From: Fischerella thermalis PCC 7521
Lineage (GTDB): Bacteria > Cyanobacteriota > Cyanobacteriia > Cyanobacteriales > Nostocaceae
NCBI RefSeq assembly: GCF_000317225.1
Contig: NZ_AJLL01000023.1
Span: 87,546 to 151,545 of the forward strand
DNA length: 64,000 nt
Direction: 5' to 3'
The position numbers and the translations under genes are program-made. This document shows positions 26,993 to 36,027 of the stretch, in pieces. Position 1 is the first letter of the stretch; each line of letters opens with the position of its first letter. The notes below the pieces were generated by a model. The model saw only the letters and a program-made list of their open reading frames with translations, did no database searches and was not told where the DNA came from.

Positions 26993-27478
26993 CTATTGCC
27001 GCCAGCACCAGCTTAAAAGCGTACCACCTGCTACTAATTTGATAACTTCCAATAGCCAATAACCACCATGCAATAAATTCATATTCGCTGGGACTTTTGT
27101 TGTCGTCTCAAATAGGTTTAGTTGCATTCCGATAGCAGACATTTCCGGTGTTAACCAATAGGTGGTAGTGAGTGATATAGCTAACAGCAGTATTGATAAA
27201 ATCAGGCTACCAGACCGCCAGTTAGATTGAGTTTGATTAAGAGCTAAAACACAAGTTAACACCAAACCAGCAGCCAATAATTCTATACGGTTAAAATTCC
27301 AGAAAATAACGTAACCTGCTGTAGCAAAACTGGCTTGTGTGATCATACCAGACACATAAAGACTAGGCATAATCACCCAGTCTAAAAGCAAACTAGCACT
27401 GAGCCAGAAGCCCAAAGTTAGCATCACAATTGATTGCAAAGTCGGACGCTTGAAGCCGAAACTAGAAACAGTATTCAT
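26993..27478 (-). CDS. Four-helix membrane protein of unknown function
   Basis: 161 residues with hydrophobic segments at about 15-35, 45-62, 66-82, 90-108 and 137-158. Conserved-looking features are LLLDWVIMPSLYVSGMI near the first helix and LLHGGYWLLEVIKLV near the end. The layout resembles DUF4149/TMEM205-like proteins, but the match is not strong enough to name. It is monocistronic, with ATG 27478. Confidence 0.7.
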   Translation of the reverse strand: MNTVSSFGFKRPTLQSIVMLTLGFWLSASLLLDWVIMPSLYVSGMITQASFATAGYVIFWNFNRIELLAAGLVLTCVLALNQTQSNWRSGSLILSILLLAISLTTTYWLTPEMSAIGMQLNLFETTTKVPANMNLLHGGYWLLEVIKLVAGGTLLSWCWRQ

Positions 27479-28130
27479 GGTAAATAAATAATTGCTTGTA
27501 TTTATAACTCTAGTTTCTAACTTAATAAATTAATTTGACAACTAATTTCAATTATCTTTTACATTTATCTTTGAAAAGTATATATACTTACGTACTCAGT
27601 CATTAAAAAAAGTTTGAAAAGCCTAATTTCATACTTAACACGATTTCGATAAATATTATCAGACTAAGCAATTGAGTTGCCCGCAACTTGCCTGTAACTA
27701 AACTGTTTCAATCAGTTATCAGTTATTGATCACTGTGAAAGCGGTTTTTTGCCCTGTGTCTGCACGCTGCGTTGCCCACGTATTGTAGCTAATTAATAAC
27801 TAAATTAAGAATATTTGCAAATATATTAAGTAATAAAAATACAAGTTAATTTTACTCGAGGGCACTCCCCGACATAAATATACGGGGATTCGCCCAAGAT
27901 ATGGTTGCAGGTATTGCCCAGTAACTGGTAATCGTCAATTGGTAATTGCAAAGACTCCAACAAATTCTTACCAATTACCCACTACCTATTACCTATTACC
28001 GGGGGCGTGGCGTTGTCCTCCATATCTTTTAAAAAACGCTTCCACCTCCCCCAATCCTTGGTGATAAAATATATTATACAAATAATAAAAATTAGTTTTA
28101 TACATTAGGCTAACTTAGCCAAATAAAGCA
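27479..28130. other. 650-bp intergenic region with hairpin and tandem repeats
   Basis: No gene seen. A stem-loop at 27860-27895 pairs GGGC and CCCCG with CGGGG and GCCC around an AT loop. GGTAATTG / TACCTATTACC repeats fill 27920-28005. The hairpin resembles the ends of IS200/IS605-type elements, but no transposase is present. Confidence 0.4.
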
Positions 28131-28685
28131 ATGCGCTTTCCATTTTTATTAGGTACAGCACTAACTTTAGTAATAGCGATCGCACCAGATGCTGTCCTCA
28201 AAACTCAAGCAGTGCAGCTTAGAGATGGCACAGTATATTTTGTCCAACCTCCTTCGCTAGAAGGAGCAATTACTACCTATAAAACAACATATGCCTGGGG
28301 TGCAACATACTATTTTACAATCAATTTACCTGAAAATGCTGGAGAACCACTGCAAAAAATAACCATAAACCAGCATCAAGGAGTAGACCGTGTCCGCTTC
28401 GACCTAGAAGATACCGTTGTTTTTGAAGGTAAGCCTGGCGATAAAAGGCAAAAACAGCAACTCAAAGACGTGACAAGCGATCGCAAAACCAGAACAGTAT
28501 CACTGACATTTGATCCACCAATCCCACCAGGTAAAACTATCACTATTGGTCTGAAACCTTACCAAAATCCAGGAGTTAGCGGGGTTTATTTGTTTGGCGT
28601 CAAAGCCTTTCCTGCGGGTGAGAAAAGTTACGGGCAATTTCTTGGTTACGGACGCTTGCAATTTTATAGCCCAACTTTCCTTTAA
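28131..28685 (+). CDS. DUF2808 exported protein
   Basis: 184 residues with an N-terminal signal sequence (about 1-27, cleavage near TQA-VQL), then a DUF2808 domain typical of cyanobacteria: VQLRDGTVYFVQPPSLEGAI, ATYYFTINLPENAGEPLQKI, and a C-terminal YLFGVKAFPAGEKSYGQFLG block. It is probably a periplasmic or lumenal beta-rich protein of unknown function. A palindromic repeat follows the gene and may serve as its transcript end. Confidence 0.87.
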   Translation: MRFPFLLGTALTLVIAIAPDAVLKTQAVQLRDGTVYFVQPPSLEGAITTYKTTYAWGATYYFTINLPENAGEPLQKITINQHQGVDRVRFDLEDTVVFEGKPGDKRQKQQLKDVTSDRKTRTVSLTFDPPIPPGKTITIGLKPYQNPGVSGVYLFGVKAFPAGEKSYGQFLGYGRLQFYSPTFL

Positions 28686-28718
28686 CAAGATTAGCTTTCC
28701 TAGTTGAAATGAATTTTT

Positions 28719-28786
28719 CTTGGCGTCTTGGTGTCTTTGTGGTGAAAAAGATAATCTTTGAACCACAAAGACACTAAGACACAAAG
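28719..28786. repeat. Palindromic CACTAAGACAC repeat, copy 1
   Basis: CTTGGCGTCTTGGTGTCTTT on the left is mirrored by AAAGACACTAAGACACAAAG on the right, around an AT-rich centre. The same palindrome occurs at 31739-31832 (interrupted), 35652-35720 and 41101-41157. It lies between convergent genes here. Confidence 0.8.
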
Positions 28787-28872
28787 AATGTAATACTGTT
28801 TTGTTGCGTGTCTCATAAGTGCGATCGCGCCTTATTATCCCCTGTCCCCGTTGTCTTCCCATCTCCCTTATT

Positions 28873-31455
28873 TTACTTATCCTTAAACGTCCATACACCA
28901 TCATCCCAATCTGCATCTGATGGAGGTTTTTGCAACCAGTATAGACATCGGTTATGATGCATCTTTGCAGCTTGGTCATTTTTGTCTATTTCCAAAACCT
29001 TGGCAAACTCAGCTTTGGCTGAGAAAAACTGACGATTCAGATAAAAATGTCGTCCTTTTTGATAATGTTCAATTACTTGTAATTTCTCACTACTTATGTT
29101 TTCGGAACGCAAGCCTACTAATTCATATATGGCTACTGGTTCATTTCTACCTTTGACACGAATATAATCTAGTTCTCTAGCCCAGATATAATTTTTACAG
29201 GGGTGATATGTTTTATCACTGATAATAATGTCACAGCCGTACTGCTTGCTGACGCTTTCTAGACGGGAACCAAGGTTGACTCCATCACCAATCGCTGTAA
29301 ATTCCATCCGCTTGCTAGAGCCAATATTGCCACTGATGACCACATCAGAATTAATACCAATACCAATATTAATGCGTGGTTTGTTACGGGCATGACGACG
29401 GGCATTAAATTCTTGCAGACGGTGGCGCATTTCTAATGATGTTTGCACAGCCATCCAAGCATGTTCTTGCAAAGGCAAGGGAGAACCATACACAGCCATG
29501 ATGGCGTCTCCAATGTATTTATCAAGAGTACCTTTATACTTAAATACAGCTTCTACCATCGATTCAAAATATTCGTTGAGCATACTTACCACTTCCTCCG
29601 CTTCTAGGTTTTCTGTTAAAGTGGTGTAGCCACGGATATCAGAGAATAAAATTGAAACTTCTTTGCGATCGCCTCCAAGTTTAGCATCGTCTAGTTTCAG
29701 TAATTCTTCTGCCAATTCCTGAGTCATGTAACGATACATCGTACTCTTGAGGCGCTTTTCATCACTAATATCATCCATGACTACTAGCGCCCCCCGCACT
29801 TGGCGATGATCGCTAGCATCGGCTATTGTGTTAATCGATAAATTTACACTGTGTTGCACTTCGTCATGAGATACTAAAGTGCGATCAGGGTAATACTGTT
29901 CGCGATATTTGATCTCTGCTGCATTTAAAGCATAGTGACACCATTTTTTAAAGTTACCTTCTTTAATCCGAATGATGTCAGTAATTAACTTACCTTCTAG
30001 TTTCTCTTCTACTTCCAAACCCAACAAGCGCTTAGCACTTTCATTTGCAGCGATAATATAACCACTTTGGTCTGTAGAAATAACACCATTAGAAAGACTG
30101 CGGAGAATATCTCGCTGCATTTGTTCTTGTTGCTTGACTGTGGCAAATAACTTCGCATTTTGCAGTGCTACTCCCGCTTGAATATTAAAAGCCTCCATAA
30201 ACTCTTCATCATTGCGATCAAAACTAGCTTGGAAACATTCGGGAGCGAGGGGCCAATCGGCGGGGTTATAAACAGGAAAATCACCAGTTTTCTTTTTATT
30301 GACCAGTTGGGTGACACCAATCAATTCGCGATCAGCGTTAAATACTGGCATACAAAGTAAGCTACAAGTACGATAGCCATTTTGCTGATCAATTTGTTTG
30401 GCTGTATCCGAGTCAGGATGATTATACAAGTCAAAGGGAATATTTAGCGTTTTGCCGGATGCTGCGACTATCCCAGCGAATCCCTTGCCAATGGGGACAC
30501 GTAACTCTTTAGTAGAACCATTATCTTGAGTGATTTTCGTCCATAATTCATGGCGATCGCGATCTACTAACCATAGAGTACTGCGATCAGCGTTCATTAA
30601 TTCCTTGGCTTCATCCATCACCCGCTTGAGGGTGTCTTCTAAATCGAGACTGCTTTGAGAAAGGGATTTGATCGCCTTCATCAGTGCTGCTGCGGCTCTT
30701 TGTTTTTGAGTAGCAACATAAAAAGAGCGCGACGACTCCAAAATCAAACGAATAGAAGGGGCAAACTCCTGAAATAGCTGTTCATCAACACTCGTAAAGC
30801 CTCTAATATCAATTCGTTCTGATAGTGGTGCATGGCAATTGTTGGGATATTTTAATTTATTCAGCAATTGCACCACAGCCACTAACCGCCCTTGCTCATT
30901 TAACAAAGGCAAAGCTAGCATTGTGTAAGTACGGTAGCTGGTACTTTTTTCTTGTTCTTGGGCAAAACGAGAACGTGGATCGTCGTAAAAATCAAAAGGA
31001 ATATTGATCACCCGTTTATAAGTAGCTACTTCCCCAGCAATACCCTTATCAGCCGGAATGCGAATTTCTAAAGAGCGATCGCCCTCCCCCCCAGCTACAA
31101 TTGACCACAATTCTTGTTTTTCTTCATCCAATAAAAATATTGTCGTTCGGTCTGCTCCTAATAATTCCCCTGTTTTCAAAGTGATAGACTGTAACATTTC
31201 TTGCAAGATTGTCTCAAAGCCATGAGAGTCCAGCATGGATAGGGTTTGATTGACAATCAGTAACTTTTGTTCTACCTCCTTAACGACTTGTTTAAAAGTA
31301 TCCTGCTTGAGAGGAGCAAGAAACGAAGAAATAGTCCCCTGTCTTCTAGCAAGACTACCCACAGGAGCAGTATTTTGCGGCGAGTCGTGGTTTTCGCTGC
31401 GAACACCTATAATCAAATCGGCGGCTTCACCGCAACTACGTTGTTGAACTGACAT
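28873..31455 (-). CDS. cyaB: GAF-GAF-PAS class III adenylyl cyclase (CyaB1/CyaB2 type)
   Basis: 860 residues, matching the length of Anabaena CyaB proteins. GAF-A (about 75-240) and GAF-B (270-435) each carry the cyclic-nucleotide NKxnFx3DE motif (NKLKYP...FTSVDE; NKKKTG...FDRNDE). A PAS domain (448-570) and the cyclase core (598-755) follow, with metal Asp606 (FSDIRG) and Asp650 (YIGDAIMAVYG), adenine-selecting Lys646 and Thr720, and transition-state Asn727/Arg731. A TPR-like pair (790-840) ends the protein. CyaB cyclases are stimulated by cAMP bound to GAF; in other cyanobacteria cAMP promotes motility. No membrane segment. The gene is monocistronic and the start ATG 31455 is unambiguous. 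Confidence 0.94.
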   Translation of the reverse strand: MSVQQRSCGEAADLIIGVRSENHDSPQNTAPVGSLARRQGTISSFLAPLKQDTFKQVVKEVEQKLLIVNQTLSMLDSHGFETILQEMLQSITLKTGELLGADRTTIFLLDEEKQELWSIVAGGEGDRSLEIRIPADKGIAGEVATYKRVINIPFDFYDDPRSRFAQEQEKSTSYRTYTMLALPLLNEQGRLVAVVQLLNKLKYPNNCHAPLSERIDIRGFTSVDEQLFQEFAPSIRLILESSRSFYVATQKQRAAAALMKAIKSLSQSSLDLEDTLKRVMDEAKELMNADRSTLWLVDRDRHELWTKITQDNGSTKELRVPIGKGFAGIVAASGKTLNIPFDLYNHPDSDTAKQIDQQNGYRTCSLLCMPVFNADRELIGVTQLVNKKKTGDFPVYNPADWPLAPECFQASFDRNDEEFMEAFNIQAGVALQNAKLFATVKQQEQMQRDILRSLSNGVISTDQSGYIIAANESAKRLLGLEVEEKLEGKLITDIIRIKEGNFKKWCHYALNAAEIKYREQYYPDRTLVSHDEVQHSVNLSINTIADASDHRQVRGALVVMDDISDEKRLKSTMYRYMTQELAEELLKLDDAKLGGDRKEVSILFSDIRGYTTLTENLEAEEVVSMLNEYFESMVEAVFKYKGTLDKYIGDAIMAVYGSPLPLQEHAWMAVQTSLEMRHRLQEFNARRHARNKPRINIGIGINSDVVISGNIGSSKRMEFTAIGDGVNLGSRLESVSKQYGCDIIISDKTYHPCKNYIWARELDYIRVKGRNEPVAIYELVGLRSENISSEKLQVIEHYQKGRHFYLNRQFFSAKAEFAKVLEIDKNDQAAKMHHNRCLYWLQKPPSDADWDDGVWTFKDK

Positions 31456-31938
31456 AACTAACTTTTGATATAGGTAACGGTTTTATGTGTTAAAGAATGT
31501 CGCTAATAATTATGTAAATGTTGCTACCAGCCAAGCTAGATTAACATTATCCACAGTTTAATCTTTCTATAAAGCAAGCGTCACCCTGAATACAAAGTAA
31601 AAGATGGGGTGATGAAGCAATAGGGTGATGTGGCGATAGAATGCTAGGAAGCTAAAAGTCGATTTTACTACCATACTTTAATCGTAAATCCACTAGGACT
31701 AAATAGATACCATAGTCCAGACTAGGTGTAAAGCTTAACTTAGTGTCTTAGTGCCTTTGTGGTTCAAAAGTTAAATTTTTCACCACATAGACGCCCCAGG
31801 GGCTTCCCGCAGCGTAGACACTAAGACACGAAGAAACAAAAACCAGCTTTGCGGAAAAGGTAGTTTTTTGAAACGCACAGTCACGCAGAGCAAGCGCACC
31901 AGGGACGCCGAGGTTTGAGGAAGATTATTCGCTAGGGA
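31456..31938. other. Intergenic region between cyaB and bioF
   Basis: No gene seen. It holds GGGGTGATG simple repeats (around 31605-31640) and an interrupted palindrome at 31739-31832. The first 100 bp upstream of cyaB should contain its promoter, but I cannot mark a clear box. Confidence 0.4.
31739..31832. repeat. CACTAAGACAC palindrome carrying a nested small repeat
   Basis: The left arm is ACTTAGTGTCTTAGTGCC and the right arm ends ACACTAAGACACGAAG. In the right arm about 27 bp (GCCCCAGGGGCTTCCCGCAG followed by CGTAGAC) interrupt the palindrome, with AGAC present on both sides of the insert. Related GGGAAGCCGCTACGCGTCTA occurs at 43161-43180 in inverse orientation. This looks like one of the small dispersed repeats described in Nostoc. 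Confidence 0.65.
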
Positions 31939-33105
31939 TTAATGAAATATCAGACTTAGCTGTTCTATTAATTTATTAATATGTGTTTGCTCATGAGTTG
32001 CCATGAGAGAAATTCTGATTCTACTGGTAGGAACAGTGGGAGGACGAATCGCCGGGGCAAAAATTCCAGCAGATTTGAGTTGGTTTCCTGCTTGCAGTGC
32101 GTCTGTTGCGTTAGCAAATTCTAAGCAGAGAATGGGTGATTGTGAAGGTAGTAGTTTAAGATTGGGTAAGTATTGGTGTATTAAGTTTTTTAAGTAATCT
32201 ACATTTTTCCACAATTGAGTGCGGCGTTGTGGTTCTTGTTGAATAATATTGATTGCTGCTAACGCTGCGGCTGTATCTGCGGGTGAAAGGGCTGTAGTGT
32301 AAATCCAACTCGGGGCGCGATTTCGTAAATAGTCGATGAGTGTTGCACTTCCAGCTACATAGCCACCCAAGCTACCTAAAGCTTTACTCAATGTCCCAAT
32401 TTGTACTAATTGCTTACCTGTACAGCCGAAATGTTCGACGCACCCTGCACCTGTTTTTCCTAATACCCCAGTAGCGTGGGCTTCATCGACTAGCAGCATA
32501 CAGCTAAATTCTTGGGCTAGATCAATTAGTGCAGGTAAAGGACATAAATCTCCATCCATACTGAAGACGCTATCGGTAGCGATCAAACAGCGTCGATAGT
32601 CTGGGCGTAATCTTTGTAACTCGCTTTTGACTGCTTCAACATCACAGTGGGGGTATTCAACAATTTTTGCACCACTAAGAATTGCCCCATTTTTCAGGCT
32701 GGAGTGATTATACTGGTCAGCTAAAATTAAATCTCGCTTGCTTACTAAGGCTGTAATTGCACCCAAATTTGCTAGATAGCCGGAACTGAATACAACTGCA
32801 TCTTCTGTTTGCTTGAGGGATGCGATCGCTTTTTCTAGTTCTCTGTGTATTTTTCTATGCCCACTGAGTAATCGGGAACCAGTACTGCCAGTGCCAAATT
32901 CTTGCACAGCAGCAGTAGCTGCAAGTATCAAACGCTCATCCCCAGCCAATCCCAAATAGTCATTACTGGCAAAATTAATTACTTCCTGCCCCTGGAGTAA
33001 CACTGTCGCACCAGGACAACCCTCGATGGTTTGTACCGAACGATACCAGTCTGCACGGTGAATTGTTGCCAGAGATTGTTCTATCCAAGCGTAGGGATCA
33101 GACAT
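31939..33105 (-). CDS. bioF: 8-amino-7-oxononanoate synthase (biotin synthesis)
   Basis: A PLP-dependent alpha-oxoamine synthase that joins pimeloyl-ACP (or -CoA) and L-alanine in the first ring-building step of biotin synthesis. 388 residues, a normal length. Markers: [40 protein letters not shown] with Asp207/His210, and the Schiff-base Lys241 in [14 protein letters not shown]. Related KBL and SPT enzymes share these, but the overall length and the [13 protein letters not shown] end fit BioF. Other bio genes are not adjacent. Confidence 0.88.
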   Translation of the reverse strand: MSDPYAWIEQSLATIHRADWYRSVQTIEGCPGATVLLQGQEVINFASNDYLGLAGDERLILAATAAVQEFGTGSTGSRLLSGHRKIHRELEKAIASLKQTEDAVVFSSGYLANLGAITALVSKRDLILADQYNHSSLKNGAILSGAKIVEYPHCDVEAVKSELQRLRPDYRRCLIATDSVFSMDGDLCPLPALIDLAQEFSCMLLVDEAHATGVLGKTGAGCVEHFGCTGKQLVQIGTLSKALGSLGGYVAGSATLIDYLRNRAPSWIYTTALSPADTAAALAAINIIQQEPQRRTQLWKNVDYLKNLIHQYLPNLKLLPSQSPILCLEFANATDALQAGNQLKSAGIFAPAIRPPTVPTSRIRISLMATHEQTHINKLIEQLSLIFH

Positions 33106-33560
33106 TGGAAGGGAAGAAACTAGGGAATTGTAAGACTTTTATTTGCTTTAGCTTTATAAGTTTATATGGTTATGGAATTTAGCGATAATGTCACTAATTA
33201 TCTAGTTCTGTGGATGTGTGTGATTGCAGTATCTTCAAATAACGTAAAACAAAAAATTTTGTCGTTACCAAAATTTACATAATTCCTGAGAATTGCACCT
33301 ACCTCATTCGACAAAACTACGCTTTTCGTATAGTGTGTTCGCTAATGGCTTACAGTTGAAATGCTGTTTATAAAATTTACGGACTTGAAAAATTTTTATT
33401 AAAATTTTACGCAAAATATTCTAATTGAGGATGTTACATGAAAAAATCCTATATGGTTCAGCTTGAGTATCCGAAATATTTTATATAGTGAAGCTTCCGC
33501 ATAATAAATCATTAGCTCTTACTGTCTTCTTTTGCTAGATCAAGATATCTTTAAAAAATT
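33106..33560. other. Intergenic region, no gene seen
   Basis: AT-rich spacer between divergent genes (bioF and the exported protein), so it should hold both promoters. I see no strong hairpin or repeat. Confidence 0.35.
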
Positions 33561-34127
33561 ATGAACCTACCCAAATGGCTTTTAGTCAGCTTATGGACTT
33601 CAATCTTAGCTTCACAAGTTGTCACAGCAAGTACTGTTGAGCATAACAAAACAGCACACATTGTCGCCCAAACTGCTTATCAAGATAAGGTATGGCCTTT
33701 AATGAAGAGCCATGTACCCAATGCTGGTGATAAGAAAAGTCTGTTATGCGTATTTTCCAAAGCACGGAATTTGGCACCTTACAACTTTCTTTTGCAGGAG
33801 TTATATAGAGAAAGTTTTGGTGATAGAGTTGCGGCAAAAGTCGGAGAGTTTTTGAAAAAAAATTCTCATGACTTTACTTATCAATTCCATATGCAGGCAA
33901 TGAATGATGGCGCTGTCAGAATTCATACTTTAGATACGAGAGATAGCTATATTAATCACAATTATATTGTCGACTTTTACCCTAATGAAAAATATAATTT
34001 TATCAATTATGGTAGATTACCACATACGAATCAAAGCCAAGAAAAAATTTTGCAAATTTACAAAAGATTCCTTCCTAGTGCATTGCAAAAAAGGTGTATG
34101 CAACATTTCCAATACTTGGAACTTTGA
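33561..34127 (+). CDS. Exported protein of unknown function
   Basis: 188 residues with a signal peptide (about 1-22; cleavage possibly after VTA). The mature part has one Cys pair candidate (LLCVFSKARN and RCMQHF near the end) and otherwise mixed alpha/beta composition. I do not recognise a domain. The ATG has no obvious Shine-Dalgarno, which is common in cyanobacteria. The neighbours (bioF and ruvA on the other strand) give no hint of its role. Confidence 0.6.
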   Translation: MNLPKWLLVSLWTSILASQVVTASTVEHNKTAHIVAQTAYQDKVWPLMKSHVPNAGDKKSLLCVFSKARNLAPYNFLLQELYRESFGDRVAAKVGEFLKKNSHDFTYQFHMQAMNDGAVRIHTLDTRDSYINHNYIVDFYPNEKYNFINYGRLPHTNQSQEKILQIYKRFLPSALQKRCMQHFQYLEL

Positions 34128-34203
34128 AATTGTTTAGAAATAGGGAAATTATAACTAATACCAACTAAACAATAAGGAATAATTATTGACCATTGACAAA
34201 TAA

Positions 34204-34842
34204 CTAATGACTACATTCAGTGGTACTAAGATGTGCGATCGCTTGTCTGAGCCATTCTTCTACGTATGCATCTTTTGGTAGTCCAATATCTTCGCTAACT
34301 ACATGCAAAGCGTGACTCACTTCAGTGGGAGTATACCCCAATGCAAGCAGAGCCATTTGCACTTCTTCGAGAATTCCTGGTGCTGGACCGCCTGTAGCGA
34401 CAAAGAAGCCTGCTGTTTTGCGCCATTCGATTAATTTGCTTTTCAATTCCAAACAAATGCGTTCGGCGGTTTTTTTGCCGACGCCAGGCGCTTGAATCAA
34501 CAGTTGAACATTACCAGTGATAATAGTCTGGACTAACTCTGGAAGTTCCAGAGTATCTAATAAAGCGATCGCCAAAGCAGCACCGATACCACTCACACTT
34601 AGCAAGTGACGAAATACATCCCTTTCTGCTGGGGAACCAAAACCGTACAGTAACGGCACTTCCTCCCGAATTTGGTAATAGGTAAATACTTGTACTTCAC
34701 CTCCCGATTCTGGTAGCTGCTGTGCTAGCCGCCCTGGGATTTGTAAATCGTAACCAATACCATTGACCTCGAGAGTAAGAACATGGCGATTTCCACTCTG
34801 TTTTTGAATGCCAGCAACAATGCCTTTGAGATAACTAATCAT
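34204..34842 (-). CDS. ruvA: Holliday junction branch migration protein RuvA
   Basis: RuvA binds four-way junctions and loads the RuvB motor. 212 residues with the N-terminal OB domain ([13 protein letters not shown]), two helix-hairpin-helix motifs ([37 protein letters not shown]) and the C-terminal RuvB-binding domain ([18 protein letters not shown]). Its start overlaps the stop of the sucrose-phosphatase gene by one base (TAATG), so the two are co-translated. Confidence 0.96.
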   Translation of the reverse strand: MISYLKGIVAGIQKQSGNRHVLTLEVNGIGYDLQIPGRLAQQLPESGGEVQVFTYYQIREEVPLLYGFGSPAERDVFRHLLSVSGIGAALAIALLDTLELPELVQTIITGNVQLLIQAPGVGKKTAERICLELKSKLIEWRKTAGFFVATGGPAPGILEEVQMALLALGYTPTEVSHALHVVSEDIGLPKDAYVEEWLRQAIAHLSTTECSH

Positions 34843-35591
34843 TATTCCATCAGTCCGAAATATCTTAAGCCTTCCAAAATACCACCTGCACAGGCATTTT
34901 GTGCCAAGTAGCGGTGGTTAGCGGGATTTTCATTGTGCCACTGGAGTAACTCCCGACGAGCATTCCCCACAATAATCCCTCGTTCATTGCCTGTTGCGAA
35001 TAAAGCAATATCATTACCAGAATCACCACAGACAACAGTTTGCTCTGCTACAAATTTCCACTTTTGACGAAGAAACTGTACTGCCTGACCTTTATCGCTC
35101 CTGCGAGGCACAATGTCAAGGTCTATACCGCTACTGTAGATTAACTTTACATTTAAATTAGATTTGAGCAACTCCGATTCTAATTTTGGTAAAACTGCCA
35201 CAGATGCCTCCTCTTCTAAGAAAAAACTTACTTTGAAAGGACGCTGCTCAGTGCTTGGTTGTGGTTTCAACTCAGTAAATTTAGCTGTTTGATTTAACAC
35301 TAAATTCCTGTCCCAACCCTGTGAAAGTATTGCTGCCCAAGTCGAGTCTGGGCTGTCGCTACCATCCAAGTATATTTCCGTTCCTACAGATAAAATCAGG
35401 GCATCTGGTTCAAGAAGATTTTTTTCTTCTTGCAGTTCACGGTATAGAACAGGCGATCGCCCAGTAGCATAAACAATTTTTGTACCATACTCTTCACGAT
35501 GTCTTTGCAGGCGCTCATTTAATAGCAGCAGCGCTTGATCATCACCTACGAGAGTATGATCTAAATCAGTTACAAATAAAAATCCAGCCAC
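34842..35591 (-). CDS. spp: Sucrose-phosphate phosphatase
   Basis: HAD superfamily IIB phosphatase that converts sucrose-6-phosphate to sucrose, a compatible solute and carbon carrier in cyanobacteria. 249 residues, the usual bacterial SPP size. Motif I is [11 protein letters not shown] (Asp9 nucleophile, Asp11 acid/base), motif II YATGRSP, motif III with RRSDKGQAV, and motif [15 protein letters not shown]. No sucrose-phosphate synthase gene is adjacent. It heads a two-gene unit with ruvA. Confidence 0.9.
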   Translation of the reverse strand: MAGFLFVTDLDHTLVGDDQALLLLNERLQRHREEYGTKIVYATGRSPVLYRELQEEKNLLEPDALILSVGTEIYLDGSDSPDSTWAAILSQGWDRNLVLNQTAKFTELKPQPSTEQRPFKVSFFLEEEASVAVLPKLESELLKSNLNVKLIYSSGIDLDIVPRRSDKGQAVQFLRQKWKFVAEQTVVCGDSGNDIALFATGNERGIIVGNARRELLQWHNENPANHRYLAQNACAGGILEGLRYFGLME

Positions 35592-35651
35592 GGCTACTTC
35601 TTTTGTTAGCTCTACACCAAAAGTGTATGCCGTTTTTGTACCGATTATCTG

Positions 35652-35720
35652 CTTGGTGTCTTAGTTTCTTGGTGGTTATATAAAATTTTTATTTCACCAC
35701 CAAGACACCAAGACACAAAG
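35652..35720. repeat. Palindromic CACTAAGACAC repeat, copy 3
   Basis: CTTGGTGTCTTAGTTTCTTG with GGTGG faces CCACCAAGACACCAAGACAC around an AT-rich core. Same family as 28719-28786. Confidence 0.8.
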
Positions 35721-35802
35721 AAAATTTATACGACGCAAGGTATGCAAGTGAAAACAGAGGAGAGACTTGGAGTAGACGCAATATAAAGATATATAGATTT
35801 AA

Positions 35803-35822
35803 ATCAATAGTAACTATTTGAT
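35803..35822. promoter_or_regulatory. Candidate LysR-type operator 1 upstream of ndhF3
   Basis: ATCAATAGTAACTATTTGAT is a dyad (ATCAA-TAGT / ACTA-T-TTGAT) about 200 bp before ndhF3. CO2-uptake operons of this type are controlled by LysR regulators (CcmR/NdhR, CmpR), which bind such dyads. This is inferred only from the sequence shape. Confidence 0.35.
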
Positions 35823-35901
35823 AAAAAAGTTATAAGAATTTATTACAGTAGTTATCGTCGAATTGTCTAGATCACTAATTCCATTTTGAGAGATATAAGG
35901 A

Positions 35902-35923
35902 TAATCTATTTTTAACAAGATTA
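35902..35923. promoter_or_regulatory. Candidate LysR-type operator 2 upstream of ndhF3
   Basis: TAATCT and AGATTA form a perfect 6-bp dyad separated by 10 bp, with the T-N11-A core typical of LysR binding sites, about 105 bp before the ndhF3 start. Confidence 0.35.
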
Positions 35924-36027
35924 AGCAAATATAAATTTGTTTAAACTCCCATAAAAACGTTGTCTGGAAGTGACGGTTGTGTTTTGACAACTGCTATTTT
36001 GTCTTGCTGCAAATTAGAGGTGAGTTA

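Noticed and set aside
27860..27895. IS200/IS605 element end
   Set aside because: A GC hairpin alone is not enough; no transposase or TnpB sequence lies within reach.
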